Source: Algoriphagus sp. (GTDB lineage: Bacteria; Bacteroidota; Bacteroidia; Cytophagales; Cyclobacteriaceae). From it: a stretch of DNA of 64,000 nucleotides. Below the pieces are notes generated by a model. That model was not told the DNA's origin, ran no database searches, and saw nothing but the letters and a program-made list of their open reading frames with translations. The translations under genes and the position numbers were made by a program. Below, one piece after another: positions 35,258-44,082 of this stretch; positions within the stretch are counted from its first letter, which is position 1, and the number at the start of each line of letters is the position of its first letter. The stretch spans positions 1 to 64,000 of the forward strand of contig NZ_JABXIN010000022.1 in assembly GCF_013373065.1 (NCBI RefSeq). The letters are read 5' to 3'.

Positions 35258-37186
35258 ATGGACAAAGTCACGGAGGAATTAAAAAAAGGTCTAAAACTTT
35301 TACGTTTGGAATGGGAAGAAGACTTATCCCAATACAAAAAGAAGTTCCTGAATACATCTCTCGCTGACAAGAAAAAAGAAGGGATTAGCTGGCATCCTAT
35401 TCAGGTCAAAAAAGCTAAAATCGGAATGGGAGAGCGGCTTTTGGTTGAAATTGAAAAACTAGATTCATCTCAAAACTCAGCCTTTCAATCCGGTAAATCT
35501 GTCGCATTTTTCTCCACACAAGAAGGTTATACCAAATCAGAGTATCGTGTAAATGGAGTAATCAATCAGGTGAAAAAAGATTCCATGGTAGTGACACTGC
35601 AAGTGGATGAACTTCCCGAATGGATGGATAGCAGCAGGTTGGGAGTGGATTTACTCTTTGATGAGGGAAGCTATCGGGAGATGGAATTTGCCTTGAAAAA
35701 AGTGATCAAGCCTGAGAATGTCCGTTTAATGGAATTGCGAGATATTCTTTTGGGAGACAGGCCACCTTCGTTTACCAGTCAAAAAGAAGAAGTTAGAGCG
35801 GGGCTAAATTTTTCCCAAAATCAGGCTTGCCAAAAGGTAAAGGAAGCAAAAGATGTTGCAGTCATTCATGGACCTCCGGGGACAGGGAAAACCACTACCT
35901 TGATTCAGGCCATCTCTGAAGCAGTTCAACTAGGGCAATCTGTTTTAGTCTGTGCCCCAAGCAATGCTGCTGTAGATTTGTTAGTAGAAAAATTGACAGA
36001 TCAGGGAATCAATACGCTTCGGATAGGTCATCCTGCTCGGGTGGAGGAAAAGATTTTAAACCAAACCCTGGACGCCAAAACAGCCTTTCATGAAAGTTTT
36101 CGAGACTTGAAGAAACTCCGAAAGGAAATTGATCAGTACTTGAAACTGGCCAAGCAATACAAACGAAACTTTGGTCCGGAAGAGCGACGACAACGAAAAT
36201 TGCTTTTTGATGAGGTGGGTAGAATTCGGGAAGCCGCCAAACATCTGGAAGAATATATCTCCTATGATATTTTTCAAAAAACGCAGGTGTTTGCGAGTAC
36301 TTTGGTCGGGGCTTCTTCGGTTCATTTGAGGGGAATGACCTTTGATGTGGTATTTATCGATGAGGCTGCCCAGGGCTTGGAAGCAGCCACTTGGATTCCC
36401 ATCTTGAAAGCCAAGAAAGTGGTTTTTGCTGGAGATCACCTTCAACTTCCGCCTACAATTAAATCATATGAAGCTGCCAAATCAGGGTTAGAAGTAACAC
36501 TTTTCGAAAAAGTAATACAGCGAAAACCTCAATCGGCTCACATGCTTCAAGTTCAATATCGTATGAAGGAGGAGATTATGGGCTTTTCAAACGAATATTT
36601 CTATGGAGGGAAATTAGAAGCAGCAGAAAACACTCAATCTCATTTTTTTGAAAATGAACCGGTGCTCGAGTGGATTGATACCGCAGGTGCTGGATTTTCT
36701 GACAGGCAGGAGGAGGAAAGCCTGAGTACCTTCAACCCTGAGGAGGCACGATTTGCCTGTCGTTATTTGGAGGATTTGATCAAGCGGATTGGAGTAGGAA
36801 AAATCAAAGAGAATCAATGGACGATTGGCCTAATTGCGCCCTACTCAGCCCAAGTCCGTTATTTAAGACATTTGATTTTTGAAACCTTTGATTTTCCGAA
36901 TCTGAAGACCTTTTCAGACTTGATTACCATCGATACGGTGGATGGATTTCAAGGACAGGAGCGGGATTTGATGCTGATTTCCCTGACTCGCTCCAATGAG
37001 CGGGGAGAGATCGGATTTCTAGCCGATGAGCGCCGAATGAATGTGGCCCTGACCCGCGCCAAGCGCAAGCTGGTCCTGATCGGAGACAGCAGTACCTTGG
37101 CTAGCAACTCCTTCTTTGATTCCCTTTTGGTTTATTTTGAGGAAAAGGGGGGCTATCGAAGTGTGTGGGAATTCTTGGTGGATTGA
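35258..37186 (+). CDS. Superfamily 1B (UPF1/IGHMBP2-like) helicase
   Basis: A 642-aa protein starting at ATG 35258; the TTG one codon earlier is less likely. N-terminal beta-barrel region at about 1-160, then Walker A GPPGTGKTTT near residue 205, DEAAQ near 368, GDHLQLPPT, and the C-terminal SF1 motifs VDGFQGQERDLM and RMNVALTRAKRKL. The motif set is that of the UPF1-like SF1B helicases, which move 5' to 3' on RNA or DNA. The substrate in bacteria of this group is not known. Confidence 0.9.
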   Translation: MDKVTEELKKGLKLLRLEWEEDLSQYKKKFLNTSLADKKKEGISWHPIQVKKAKIGMGERLLVEIEKLDSSQNSAFQSGKSVAFFSTQEGYTKSEYRVNGVINQVKKDSMVVTLQVDELPEWMDSSRLGVDLLFDEGSYREMEFALKKVIKPENVRLMELRDILLGDRPPSFTSQKEEVRAGLNFSQNQACQKVKEAKDVAVIHGPPGTGKTTTLIQAISEAVQLGQSVLVCAPSNAAVDLLVEKLTDQGINTLRIGHPARVEEKILNQTLDAKTAFHESFRDLKKLRKEIDQYLKLAKQYKRNFGPEERRQRKLLFDEVGRIREAAKHLEEYISYDIFQKTQVFASTLVGASSVHLRGMTFDVVFIDEAAQGLEAATWIPILKAKKVVFAGDHLQLPPTIKSYEAAKSGLEVTLFEKVIQRKPQSAHMLQVQYRMKEEIMGFSNEYFYGGKLEAAENTQSHFFENEPVLEWIDTAGAGFSDRQEEESLSTFNPEEARFACRYLEDLIKRIGVGKIKENQWTIGLIAPYSAQVRYLRHLIFETFDFPNLKTFSDLITIDTVDGFQGQERDLMLISLTRSNERGEIGFLADERRMNVALTRAKRKLVLIGDSSTLASNSFFDSLLVYFEEKGGYRSVWEFLVD

Positions 37187-37230
37187 AAGATTTAACAATC
37201 AAGCAACAAATTTTCCAATTTTCCAATCTT

Positions 37231-37767
37231 TCAATTTCTGGAAATTCTTTCCTGCTGATAAACTAGGTTCAATAAACTTAGAACCTCTCCAAAAGCTTCT
37301 GCGGATTTCAATTGCTCCTCCGAAACTTTCTTTCCCAATAATCGGCAAAGCAAGAGGCCATAGATCCCGTTTAGGCAGATTTGGATTTCATTTCCCAGAT
37401 CTTTTCCTTCTGCATCTAGAATAGCCTGTAAGATGTGCGGTTTAGCTTTTTTATAGGTTTCAAAATAAGTTTTATCAGATTTAAGCAGTTGCCAGTGGAT
37501 TTGGGAAAGCTTCTGTACCAGTTTTTGAGTTTCCTCCAGATGACCTTTTTCCAGAATCCCTTCTTTTTCCATCTGATTTCTAAAATCCCGATACCAGTTA
37601 AAAATCCCTTCTTTCTCCATTTCTTCTACTGGAAAATGAGCCACTACATACTGTCGAATTTCCTCCAGATTCCCTTGGAAAGAGCGGATTAAATCCTCCT
37701 GCTGATAGAGATAAATGATGTATTCGGCTATGTTTTGGGACTTTTTGTTGTCGGCGATGGATTGCAT
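37231..37767 (-). CDS. DUF4924 family protein
   Basis: A 178-aa helical soluble protein. It starts with the IADNKKSQNIAEYIIYLYQQEDLIRSF segment and has LNGIYGLLLCRLLGKKVS, features of the DUF4924 family of Bacteroidota. No function is known. Convergent with the helicase gene with a 44-base gap. Confidence 0.85.
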   Translation of the reverse strand: MQSIADNKKSQNIAEYIIYLYQQEDLIRSFQGNLEEIRQYVVAHFPVEEMEKEGIFNWYRDFRNQMEKEGILEKGHLEETQKLVQKLSQIHWQLLKSDKTYFETYKKAKPHILQAILDAEGKDLGNEIQICLNGIYGLLLCRLLGKKVSEEQLKSAEAFGEVLSLLNLVYQQERISRN

Positions 37768-37814
37768 GAATTGGTTTTGTTTATGAGGTAAAATTAAAAG
37801 TAAACAGTTAGAGA

Positions 37815-37990
37815 GGGAAATACCATAGAAATACTATTGAAATAAATCCACCTTCGATGAATGAAATAAAACTGCCCAGAAGAGTCATTTAGCGTAAAGC
37901 CTATTTCGCCGAAGGTTTATTTCAAAAAGCGAAGTGGTTGTATTTCCACTGTATTTCTTTTGTACTTTGTCTAAGCTGTATTTCAACTGT
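37815..37990. repeat. Intergenic palindromic repeat element upstream of lepA
   Basis: The 270-base gap between DUF4924 and lepA holds a large imperfect palindrome. The left arm TTGAAATAAATCCACCTTCG (37837-37856) pairs with CGAAGGTTTATTTCAA (37910-37925). Around it, GAAATAC copies on the left (about 37817 and 37828) are mirrored by GTATTTC copies on the right. No ORF is present. It looks like a dispersed intergenic repeat, but only this copy is visible in the window. Confidence 0.55.
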
Positions 37991-38019
37991 ATTACTCATA
38001 AATTCTCCTTCTTTTTCCC

Positions 38020-38027
38020 TACTTTTG
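38020..38027 (+). promoter_or_regulatory. -7 element before lepA
   Basis: TACTTTTG matches TAnnTTTG exactly and lies 8 bases before the upstream in-frame ATG (38036). Transcription would begin almost at the start codon, giving a nearly leaderless mRNA. No clear -33 is seen. Confidence 0.35.
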
Positions 38028-38041
38028 CGCCCTGAATGACT

Positions 38042-39829
38042 ATGAAAAACATACGAAATTTCTGTATCATCGCCCATATTGACCATGGGAAGAGTACACT
38101 GGCGGATAGGTTGTTACAGTTTACCAATACGGTAACTGACCGAGAGATGCAAAATCAATTATTGGACGATATGGATTTGGAACGTGAACGAGGAATCACG
38201 ATCAAATCCCATGCGATCCAGATGAAATATAATTACAAGGGGGAAGAGTATACATTCAACTTGATCGATACCCCTGGACACGTGGACTTTTCATATGAAG
38301 TCTCCCGGTCGATTGCAGCTTGCGAAGGGGCTTTGTTGATTGTAGATGCATCCCAAGGTATTGAAGCCCAGACCATTTCCAATTTGTATTTGGCGATGGG
38401 ACATGACCTGGAGATTATTCCTGTCCTAAATAAGATCGATTTGCCGGGTGCTGATCCAGAACTTCGTGCCGATGAGGTAATTGATTTGATCGGTTGTGAT
38501 CGGGAGGATATTATTTTGGCTTCCGGAAAAGAAGGAATCGGGATCGAGGATATTCTGAATGCCGTTGTAGAGAAAATTCCAGCTCCAACTGGAGATCCAG
38601 AGGCACCTTTGCAGGCCATGATTTTTGATTCGGAATTCAACTCATTCCGTGGCGTGGAAGTAATCTTCCGTATTTTCAACGGAACGATTAAAAAAGGAGA
38701 TAAAATTAAATTCGTCAATACTGGACGTGAATACGATGCCGATGAAATCGGTATTCTTGGCCTGAACCAAATCCCGCAGCAATCTATGAGTGCCGGGAAC
38801 GTAGGTTATCTCATATCCGGCATTAAGGTCGCCAAGGAAGTTAAGGTTGGTGATACGATCACGCATACGAAGCGTCCTTGTGAAAAAGCCATTCAAGGTT
38901 TTGAAAACGTGAAGCCCATGGTATTTGCTGGGATCTATCCGGTAGATACCTCTGAATTTGAAGAATTGCGGGCCTCCATGGAAAAGTTGCAACTCAATGA
39001 TGCATCCTTGGTATGGGAGCCCGAAACATCTGCAGCTTTGGGCTTTGGTTTCCGATGCGGTTTCTTGGGAATGTTGCACATGGAAATTGTTCAGGAGCGT
39101 TTGGAGCGGGAGTTTGATATGACCGTCATCACAACGGTTCCTTCGGTACAATTCCGTGCTTTGATGAATGATGATACCTATCAGGTTATTAATGCTCCGT
39201 CTGACATGCCTGATCCCAATAAATACAAGCACATTGAGGAGCCTTTTGTAAAAGCTTCCATCATCACTGCGGCTGAATATGTCGGTCCAGTGATTCAGTT
39301 GTGTATGGAAAAACGGGGTCAAATTAAGAATCAGGTCTATCTGACATCCGATCGTGTCGAGTTGCAGTTTGATATGCCATTGGCAGAGATTGTATTTGAC
39401 TTCTTCGATAAGTTGAAGACCATATCCCGCGGTTATGCATCCCTAGATTATGAATTAAAAGGTTTCCAGCCGTCCCACATGGTTCGGTTGGATATCATGC
39501 TTAACGGGGAGCCTGTAGATGCTTTATCTGCCATCGTTCACCGGGACAAAGCTTATGAATGGGGCAAACGATTGTGTGAAAAGTTGAAAGAATTGGTACC
39601 TCGTCAAATGTTCGAAATTGCAATTCAGGCAGCTATCGGAACCAAGATTATTGCACGAGAAACAATTAAGGCTTTGCGTAAAAACGTCTTGGCAAAGTGT
39701 TATGGTGGTGATATTTCCCGTAAGCGTAAATTGCTTGAAAAGCAGAAAAAAGGAAAGAAACGCATGAGGCAAGTCGGCAATGTCGAGGTTCCTCAGGAGG
39801 CCTTTATGGCGGTGTTGAAGCTCGATTAG
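38042..39829 (+). CDS. lepA: Elongation factor 4 (LepA)
   Basis: A 595-aa translational GTPase starting [19 protein letters not shown]; a second ATG lies two codons upstream at 38036. GTPase motifs [17 protein letters not shown] and NKIDLPGAD are followed by the LepA-specific C-terminal domain ending [20 protein letters not shown]. LepA acts on translating ribosomes, affecting initiation or back-translocation. The stop codon coincides with the left inverted repeat of the four-helix-bundle unit. Confidence 0.97.
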   Translation: MKNIRNFCIIAHIDHGKSTLADRLLQFTNTVTDREMQNQLLDDMDLERERGITIKSHAIQMKYNYKGEEYTFNLIDTPGHVDFSYEVSRSIAACEGALLIVDASQGIEAQTISNLYLAMGHDLEIIPVLNKIDLPGADPELRADEVIDLIGCDREDIILASGKEGIGIEDILNAVVEKIPAPTGDPEAPLQAMIFDSEFNSFRGVEVIFRIFNGTIKKGDKIKFVNTGREYDADEIGILGLNQIPQQSMSAGNVGYLISGIKVAKEVKVGDTITHTKRPCEKAIQGFENVKPMVFAGIYPVDTSEFEELRASMEKLQLNDASLVWEPETSAALGFGFRCGFLGMLHMEIVQERLEREFDMTVITTVPSVQFRALMNDDTYQVINAPSDMPDPNKYKHIEEPFVKASIITAAEYVGPVIQLCMEKRGQIKNQVYLTSDRVELQFDMPLAEIVFDFFDKLKTISRGYASLDYELKGFQPSHMVRLDIMLNGEPVDALSAIVHRDKAYEWGKRLCEKLKELVPRQMFEIAIQAAIGTKIIARETIKALRKNVLAKCYGGDISRKRKLLEKQKKGKKRMRQVGNVEVPQEAFMAVLKLD

Positions 39830-40293
39830 AAATACGAGGTACGTAATACGAAATACGTGGGATAGAGTATTTGAACTTAAGGTTAAAATGAGCCAAGCAT
39901 TAAAAGATAGAACAAAAAAGTTTGCACTTGATGTTTGGCAGTTGTGTTCAAAATTACCTCATTCCAGAGAATTTAATAATTATGTGAATCAGCTGCTTAG
40001 GTGTTCAAGTTCAATTGCTGCAAATTATAGGGCTGCAATGAGAGCAAAATCTAATGCTGATTTTATTAACAAGTTAAAAATAGTGGAAGAAGAAGCTGAT
40101 GAAAGCCAATTCTTCCTTGAGCTTCTTCAAAGTATAAACCGAGATGAGAGTTTAAGTCAAGAATTTGAGAGATTACTTAAAGAAGTTGATCAATTAATCT
40201 CGATAACCGTTGCTAGCTTGAAAACTGCTCGTTCAAAATTTAAAAAATGAACCGAATTTTGAGATGTCCGTACTTCGTATCTCGTACTTCTAA
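39826..40293. mobile_element. Candidate repeat-bounded unit carrying the four-helix-bundle gene
   Basis: Imperfect inverted repeats bound this 468-bp stretch. Left end: TTAGAAATACGAGGTACG from 39826, continuing TAATACGAAATACG. The right end, read on the minus strand from 40293, is TTAGAAGTACGAGATACG, identical at 16 of 18 positions. The left repeat begins inside the lepA stop codon. The gene inside fills most of the unit. No transposase is present, so mobility is inferred only. Confidence 0.45.
39888..40250 (+). CDS. Four-helix-bundle protein (S23 / 23S rRNA IVS family)
   Basis: A 120-aa all-helical protein with FALDVWQLCSKLPHSREFNNYVNQLLRCSSSIAANYRAAMRAKSNADFINKL..., matching the TIGR02436 four-helix-bundle family first seen in intervening sequences of 23S rRNA. 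Some relatives (Avd) act with reverse transcriptases of diversity-generating elements; no RT is nearby here. Molecular role unknown. It is flanked by TACGA-rich inverted repeats. Confidence 0.9.
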   Translation: MSQALKDRTKKFALDVWQLCSKLPHSREFNNYVNQLLRCSSSIAANYRAAMRAKSNADFINKLKIVEEEADESQFFLELLQSINRDESLSQEFERLLKEVDQLISITVASLKTARSKFKK

Positions 40294-40321
40294 TTTTGTT
40301 TGATCTTAAAAATAATCAGTA

Positions 40322-41206
40322 ATGCCAATTATCATCGACGGTAAAAAAACCTCACAAGACATAAAAAATGAAATTGCTGCGCGGGTAGCCGAAATCAAAG
40401 CTGAGGGTGGAAAAATCCCGCATTTGGCTGCGGTGCTAGTAGGAAATGATGGAGCTAGCCAAACCTACGTAGGAGCAAAGGTGAAAGCCTGTGAGCAGGT
40501 GGGCTTTGAATCTACTTTGGTACGTTTGGAAGAAACCGTATCCGAAAGTGAATTGCTTCGCGTGGTGGAAGACATCAATAACAATCCTGAAATTGATGGC
40601 TTGATCGTACAATTGCCGCTTCCAAAACATATCTCTGTTGACCGGGTAACTGATAAAATCAAGCCCAAAAAGGATGTGGATGGATTTACCCCTGCCAATG
40701 TAGGCAGAATGACGCTCAATTGGCCGGCATATGTAGCAGCTACACCTTATGGGATTGTGGAATTGCTGAAGCGTTACGAAATCGAAACTTCCGGAAAGCA
40801 CTGCGTGGTAATTGGCCGAAGCCATATCGTAGGAAGCCCGATGAGTATTCTAATGGCTAGAAATGAATATCCCGGAAATGCTACGGTGACGCTGACGCAT
40901 AGCCGAACCAAAAACTTAGCTGAGATTACAAAGACAGCAGACATCCTGATCGTGGCGATAGGCAAGCCGGAATTTGTGACAGCTGATATGGTGAAAGAAG
41001 GAGCGGTGGTGATTGATGTGGGAATTCATCGAATCGAAGATGCTAGCAAGAAATCTGGTTTTAGGCTAATTGGAGACGTGAAATTCGATGAAGTTGCTGC
41101 GAAAGCTTCAGCGATCACGCCTGTTCCTGGAGGAGTTGGACCAATGACGATCGCTTCACTTTTGTACAATACCTTGCTGGCTGCAGAGGGTAAAATTTAC
41201 AGATAA
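40322..41206 (+). CDS. folD: Bifunctional methylenetetrahydrofolate dehydrogenase / methenyltetrahydrofolate cyclohydrolase
   Basis: A 294-aa protein of normal FolD length. It has [28 protein letters not shown] with the catalytic Lys, [39 protein letters not shown] and the C-terminal [10 protein letters not shown]. It interconverts 5,10-methylene- and 10-formyl-THF for one-carbon metabolism, including purine synthesis (purF lies downstream). Confidence 0.97.
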   Translation: MPIIIDGKKTSQDIKNEIAARVAEIKAEGGKIPHLAAVLVGNDGASQTYVGAKVKACEQVGFESTLVRLEETVSESELLRVVEDINNNPEIDGLIVQLPLPKHISVDRVTDKIKPKKDVDGFTPANVGRMTLNWPAYVAATPYGIVELLKRYEIETSGKHCVVIGRSHIVGSPMSILMARNEYPGNATVTLTHSRTKNLAEITKTADILIVAIGKPEFVTADMVKEGAVVIDVGIHRIEDASKKSGFRLIGDVKFDEVAAKASAITPVPGGVGPMTIASLLYNTLLAAEGKIYR

Positions 41207-41233
41207 AATATTTTGGCAAAAGGAAGGAAAGGG

Positions 41234-41265
41234 TTTGCATCAGATGCCGTCACTTTCTACTTTTG
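41234..41265 (+). promoter_or_regulatory. Promoter of tRNA-Leu
   Basis: TTTG at 41234-41237 and TACTTTTG at 41258-41265 with 20 bases between, an exact match to the Bacteroidota -33/-7 pattern. The mature tRNA begins 12 bases after the -7 element. Confidence 0.7.
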
Positions 41266-41277
41266 CAATCCTAATCC

Positions 41278-41363
41278 GCGCATGTGGTGAAACTGGTAGA
41301 CACGCCATCTTGAGGGGGTGGTGCTCTATGGGCGTGGAGGTTCGAATCCTCTCATGCGCACCA
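41278..41363 (+). tRNA. tRNA-Leu (anticodon GAG)
   Basis: 86 bases with encoded CCA. The acceptor stem GCGCATG pairs with CATGCGC, the discriminator is A. The D arm has the leucine-type TGGTGAAACTGGTAGACAC, the anticodon stem CCATC / GGTGG encloses TTGAGGG with anticodon GAG, a long variable arm follows, and the T arm is GAGGTTCGAATCCTC. The long variable arm identifies a class II tRNA. Confidence 0.95.
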
Positions 41364-41391
41364 AACCTTCCCAAATAGGGAAGGTTTTTTT
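41364..41391 (+). terminator. Rho-independent terminator after tRNA-Leu
   Basis: Stem AACCTTCCC / GGGAAGGTT with AAATA loop and a following T run, starting right after the CCA end. Confidence 0.92.
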
Positions 41392-41449
41392 ATTAATGGC
41401 GAATTGATACACAGGAATTTTGGCTATTTTTCGGTGAAATCAATTCACT

Positions 41450-41989
41450 ATGAAAAAAGCATTATTACCCCTTTTATTTCTTGTTTTCTTTGGTTTTTCA
41501 AGCCTTCAGGCCCAAACCCCTCATTTTCCAATTGTTAAGGGTTTTGGGGGAATCTATGAAGTTCCTGATGCGACCGAAAGGCCTGATCCTACACTGGAAT
41601 ACAAAATCCTAATCGATTTGATTTCTGGGACTGAAACGCCGGAAACTATCAATCGCTACGTAGATAATGTCGCTAGACTGATGAATTTGCATGGATTGGC
41701 AGGTGTTCCCAAAGAGCGTTTGCATGTAAAAGTGGTCGTACATGGAGGGGCTATTTTCTCTCTTTTGAAAAATGAAAACTATCAAGAAAGATTTAAGGTG
41801 GATAATCCGAATTTGAAAGTCTTTGATGCCTTGAAAGAAGCCGGAGCTGACATCTTGGTTTGTGGTCAATCCATGGTCCTTCGGAAATTGAGTAAAGAGG
41901 ATCTTTGGCCGGGTGTGGAAGTAGCTCATTCTATGCTAACTACGGCGACTACCTACGTTCCTCAAGGCTATACGATGCTTCGATTTTAG
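41450..41989 (+). CDS. Exported DsrE-family protein
   Basis: A 179-aa protein with a signal peptide (about 1-22, ending SLQAQ). The mature part has the DsrE fold pattern: EYKILIDLISG, NRYVDNVARLMNLHG, HVKVVVHGGAIFSLL and the AGADILVCGQSMV segment with one Cys near residue 139. Cytoplasmic DsrE/TusD proteins relay sulfur; exported single-Cys versions are seen in Bacteroidota but lack a known role. It stands alone between tRNA-Leu and purF. Confidence 0.82.
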   Translation: MKKALLPLLFLVFFGFSSLQAQTPHFPIVKGFGGIYEVPDATERPDPTLEYKILIDLISGTETPETINRYVDNVARLMNLHGLAGVPKERLHVKVVVHGGAIFSLLKNENYQERFKVDNPNLKVFDALKEAGADILVCGQSMVLRKLSKEDLWPGVEVAHSMLTTATTYVPQGYTMLRF

Positions 41990-42061
41990 GGCTTTGAAGG
42001 GAATGTTTGAATCTCTAATTCAGATTTGAACTTTTCGCCCCAAAATTCCTTTAAATTGCTG

Positions 42062-42069
42062 TACCTTTG
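42062..42069 (+). promoter_or_regulatory. -7 element before purF
   Basis: TACCTTTG matches TAnnTTTG exactly, 29 bases before the start codon. No TTTG -33 is seen at the standard spacing. Confidence 0.4.
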
Positions 42070-42098
42070 TACCATCACGCTAACTTATCTCCCGGTCA

Positions 42099-43982
42099 AT
42101 GAGTGACGCAATTAAACACGAATGCGGAATAGCCATGGTAAGGCTCCGCAAATCTCCCCAATACTACATTGATAAATATGGTACGCCTGCCTATGCTTCC
42201 AACAGAATGTATGTCCTGATGCAGAAGCAAATCAACCGCGGTCAGGATGGTGCAGGTGTAGCCAATGTCAAAATCAACACTAAACCCGGTACTCGTTACA
42301 TTAGCCGATACCGGTCTATAGAGCCTTCAGCTGTTAATTACATCTTTGAAAAAATCAGCAAAAAGTACAAAAAGGCTAAAAAACTAGGAGGACATGATGG
42401 CCTGAGCGATGCCGAGTGGTTGAAGGAAAATATTGCGTTTACAGGAGAAGTTTGGCTGGGACACTTGCGATATGGAACCCACGGAGAAAACAGTATAGAA
42501 ACTTGCCATCCTTTCCTCAAGCAGAACAACTGGCGAAGCCGAAATCTGGTTATGGCCGGAAACTTTAACATGACCAACGTAGAGGAACTTTTTGGAAAAC
42601 TCGTACAGCTTGGCCAGCATCCCAAGGAAAAAACCGATACGGTGACGGTAATGGAAAAGATCGGTCACTTTTTGGATGAGGAAAACCAGCGGATCTTTGA
42701 CAAATACAAGCATCAATATACCAATGAGCAAATCACTCAGTTCATAGAGGATGAGTTAGATGTAGCTCGAATTCTAAGAAGATCTTGCCGAGACTTTGAT
42801 GGGGGTTATGCCATGTGTGGCCTGATTGGAAACGGATCCAGCTTTGTAGTTCGTGACCCATCGGGAATTCGCCCGGCTTATTATTATGCTGATGATGAAA
42901 TCATTGTCGTAGCTTCCGAAAAACCCGCAATCAAATCGGCTTTTAATATTGATTTCAAAGCCATCAAAGAAATTCAGCCAGGTCATGCCTTGGTGATGAA
43001 TAAAGACGGTTCTTTCTCTGAAGAAGAAATCATGCCGGCTCGTGAGAAAAAATCCTGTTCTTTTGAGCGGATTTATTTTTCAAGAGGAACGGATCCGGAT
43101 ATTTATCAAGAGCGAAAAAATCTAGGAAAGGCCCTTATTCCACAGATTCTGAAAGCAATTGATTTTGATCTCAAAAACACGGTATTCTCTTATATTCCAA
43201 ATACAGCTGAAACAGCGTTTTTGGGAATGATAGAAGGTTTGGAAGAATATCTCGTTGCCAAGCGAAAAGAGGTTTTCTTGGAAGGAAAGCCTCATGTGGG
43301 AGATTTAGAGGAATTGTTGAATTTCCGACCTCGCGTTGAAAAGCTTGTCAGCAAAGATGTCAAACTCCGGACCTTCATCACCAATGATGACGATCGGGAT
43401 ACCATGGTAAGTTCTGTTTATGATACGACTTACGAGGTAGTAAGACCGGGTGTTGATACTTTGGTGGTAATCGATGATAGTATCGTCAGGGGTACAACTT
43501 TGGAAAAAAGTATTTTGACCACTTTGGATAAGTTGAATCCGAAACGAATCATTATTGTATCATCAGCTCCACAAATCCGCTACCCGGATTGTTATGGTAT
43601 TGACATGTCCCGAATGAAGGACTTTATCGCTTTCCGAGCAGCTACAGCCTTGCTGAAAGAGCGAAAGATTGATAATATTATGGAGGAAGTGTATGAAGCT
43701 TGCCAAGCGAATCAAAGGGCCTCTGAGAACTTTGTAAAGCGGGTATATGATCCATTTACAGATGAAGAAATCTCAGATAAAATTGCCGAGATCGTAACTT
43801 CCCCAGAAATTAACGCTGAAGTAAAGGTTATTTACCAAACTGTAGATGCGCTGCATAACTGTATTCCTAATCACACTGGGGATTGGTATTTTACTGGTGA
43901 TTATCCTACAAATGGGGGGACATGGGTGGTTAATAAAGCCTTTAAAAACTATATGGAAGGAAAGACTATTCGAGCCTATTAA
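42099..43982 (+). CDS. purF: Amidophosphoribosyltransferase-like protein (PurF family)
   Basis: A 627-aa protein, longer than the usual 470-500. Cys-9 in the N-terminal HECGIAMVRL would be the N-terminal nucleophile of the glutaminase domain after processing, and LGHLRYGTHGENS matches the family. The phosphoribosyltransferase domain has VVIDDSIVRGTTLEKS near residue 457. It would transfer the amide of glutamine to PRPP in the first step of purine synthesis. The extra length lies partly in inserts within the glutaminase domain and at the C-terminus; the long form is common in Bacteroidota. Confidence 0.88.
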   Translation: MSDAIKHECGIAMVRLRKSPQYYIDKYGTPAYASNRMYVLMQKQINRGQDGAGVANVKINTKPGTRYISRYRSIEPSAVNYIFEKISKKYKKAKKLGGHDGLSDAEWLKENIAFTGEVWLGHLRYGTHGENSIETCHPFLKQNNWRSRNLVMAGNFNMTNVEELFGKLVQLGQHPKEKTDTVTVMEKIGHFLDEENQRIFDKYKHQYTNEQITQFIEDELDVARILRRSCRDFDGGYAMCGLIGNGSSFVVRDPSGIRPAYYYADDEIIVVASEKPAIKSAFNIDFKAIKEIQPGHALVMNKDGSFSEEEIMPAREKKSCSFERIYFSRGTDPDIYQERKNLGKALIPQILKAIDFDLKNTVFSYIPNTAETAFLGMIEGLEEYLVAKRKEVFLEGKPHVGDLEELLNFRPRVEKLVSKDVKLRTFITNDDDRDTMVSSVYDTTYEVVRPGVDTLVVIDDSIVRGTTLEKSILTTLDKLNPKRIIIVSSAPQIRYPDCYGIDMSRMKDFIAFRAATALLKERKIDNIMEEVYEACQANQRASENFVKRVYDPFTDEEISDKIAEIVTSPEINAEVKVIYQTVDALHNCIPNHTGDWYFTGDYPTNGGTWVVNKAFKNYMEGKTIRAY

Positions 43983-44004
43983 TCGAATTGGATTATTAAT
44001 ATTT

Positions 44005-44037
44005 AAAAGGCGTTGGGTATCTTCCCTGCGCCTTTTT
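44005..44037 (+). terminator. Rho-independent terminator of purF
   Basis: Stem AAAAGGCG / CGCCTTTT enclosing an inner GGG/CCC pair, followed by T residues, 22 bases after the purF stop. Confidence 0.82.
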
Positions 44038-44082
44038 CATTTTATATCTTAGTGAATATTTATTGAAGAAAACTCTAAACGT

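Noticed and set aside
38642..39322. 226-aa open frame antisense to lepA
   Set aside because: lepA is certain in its own frame; the antisense frame has no family-like motif, signal or plausible start context and reflects codon bias of the real gene.
39826..40293. Reading the four-helix-bundle unit as a diversity-generating retroelement (Avd)
   Set aside because: No reverse transcriptase, template repeat or variable repeat is visible nearby.
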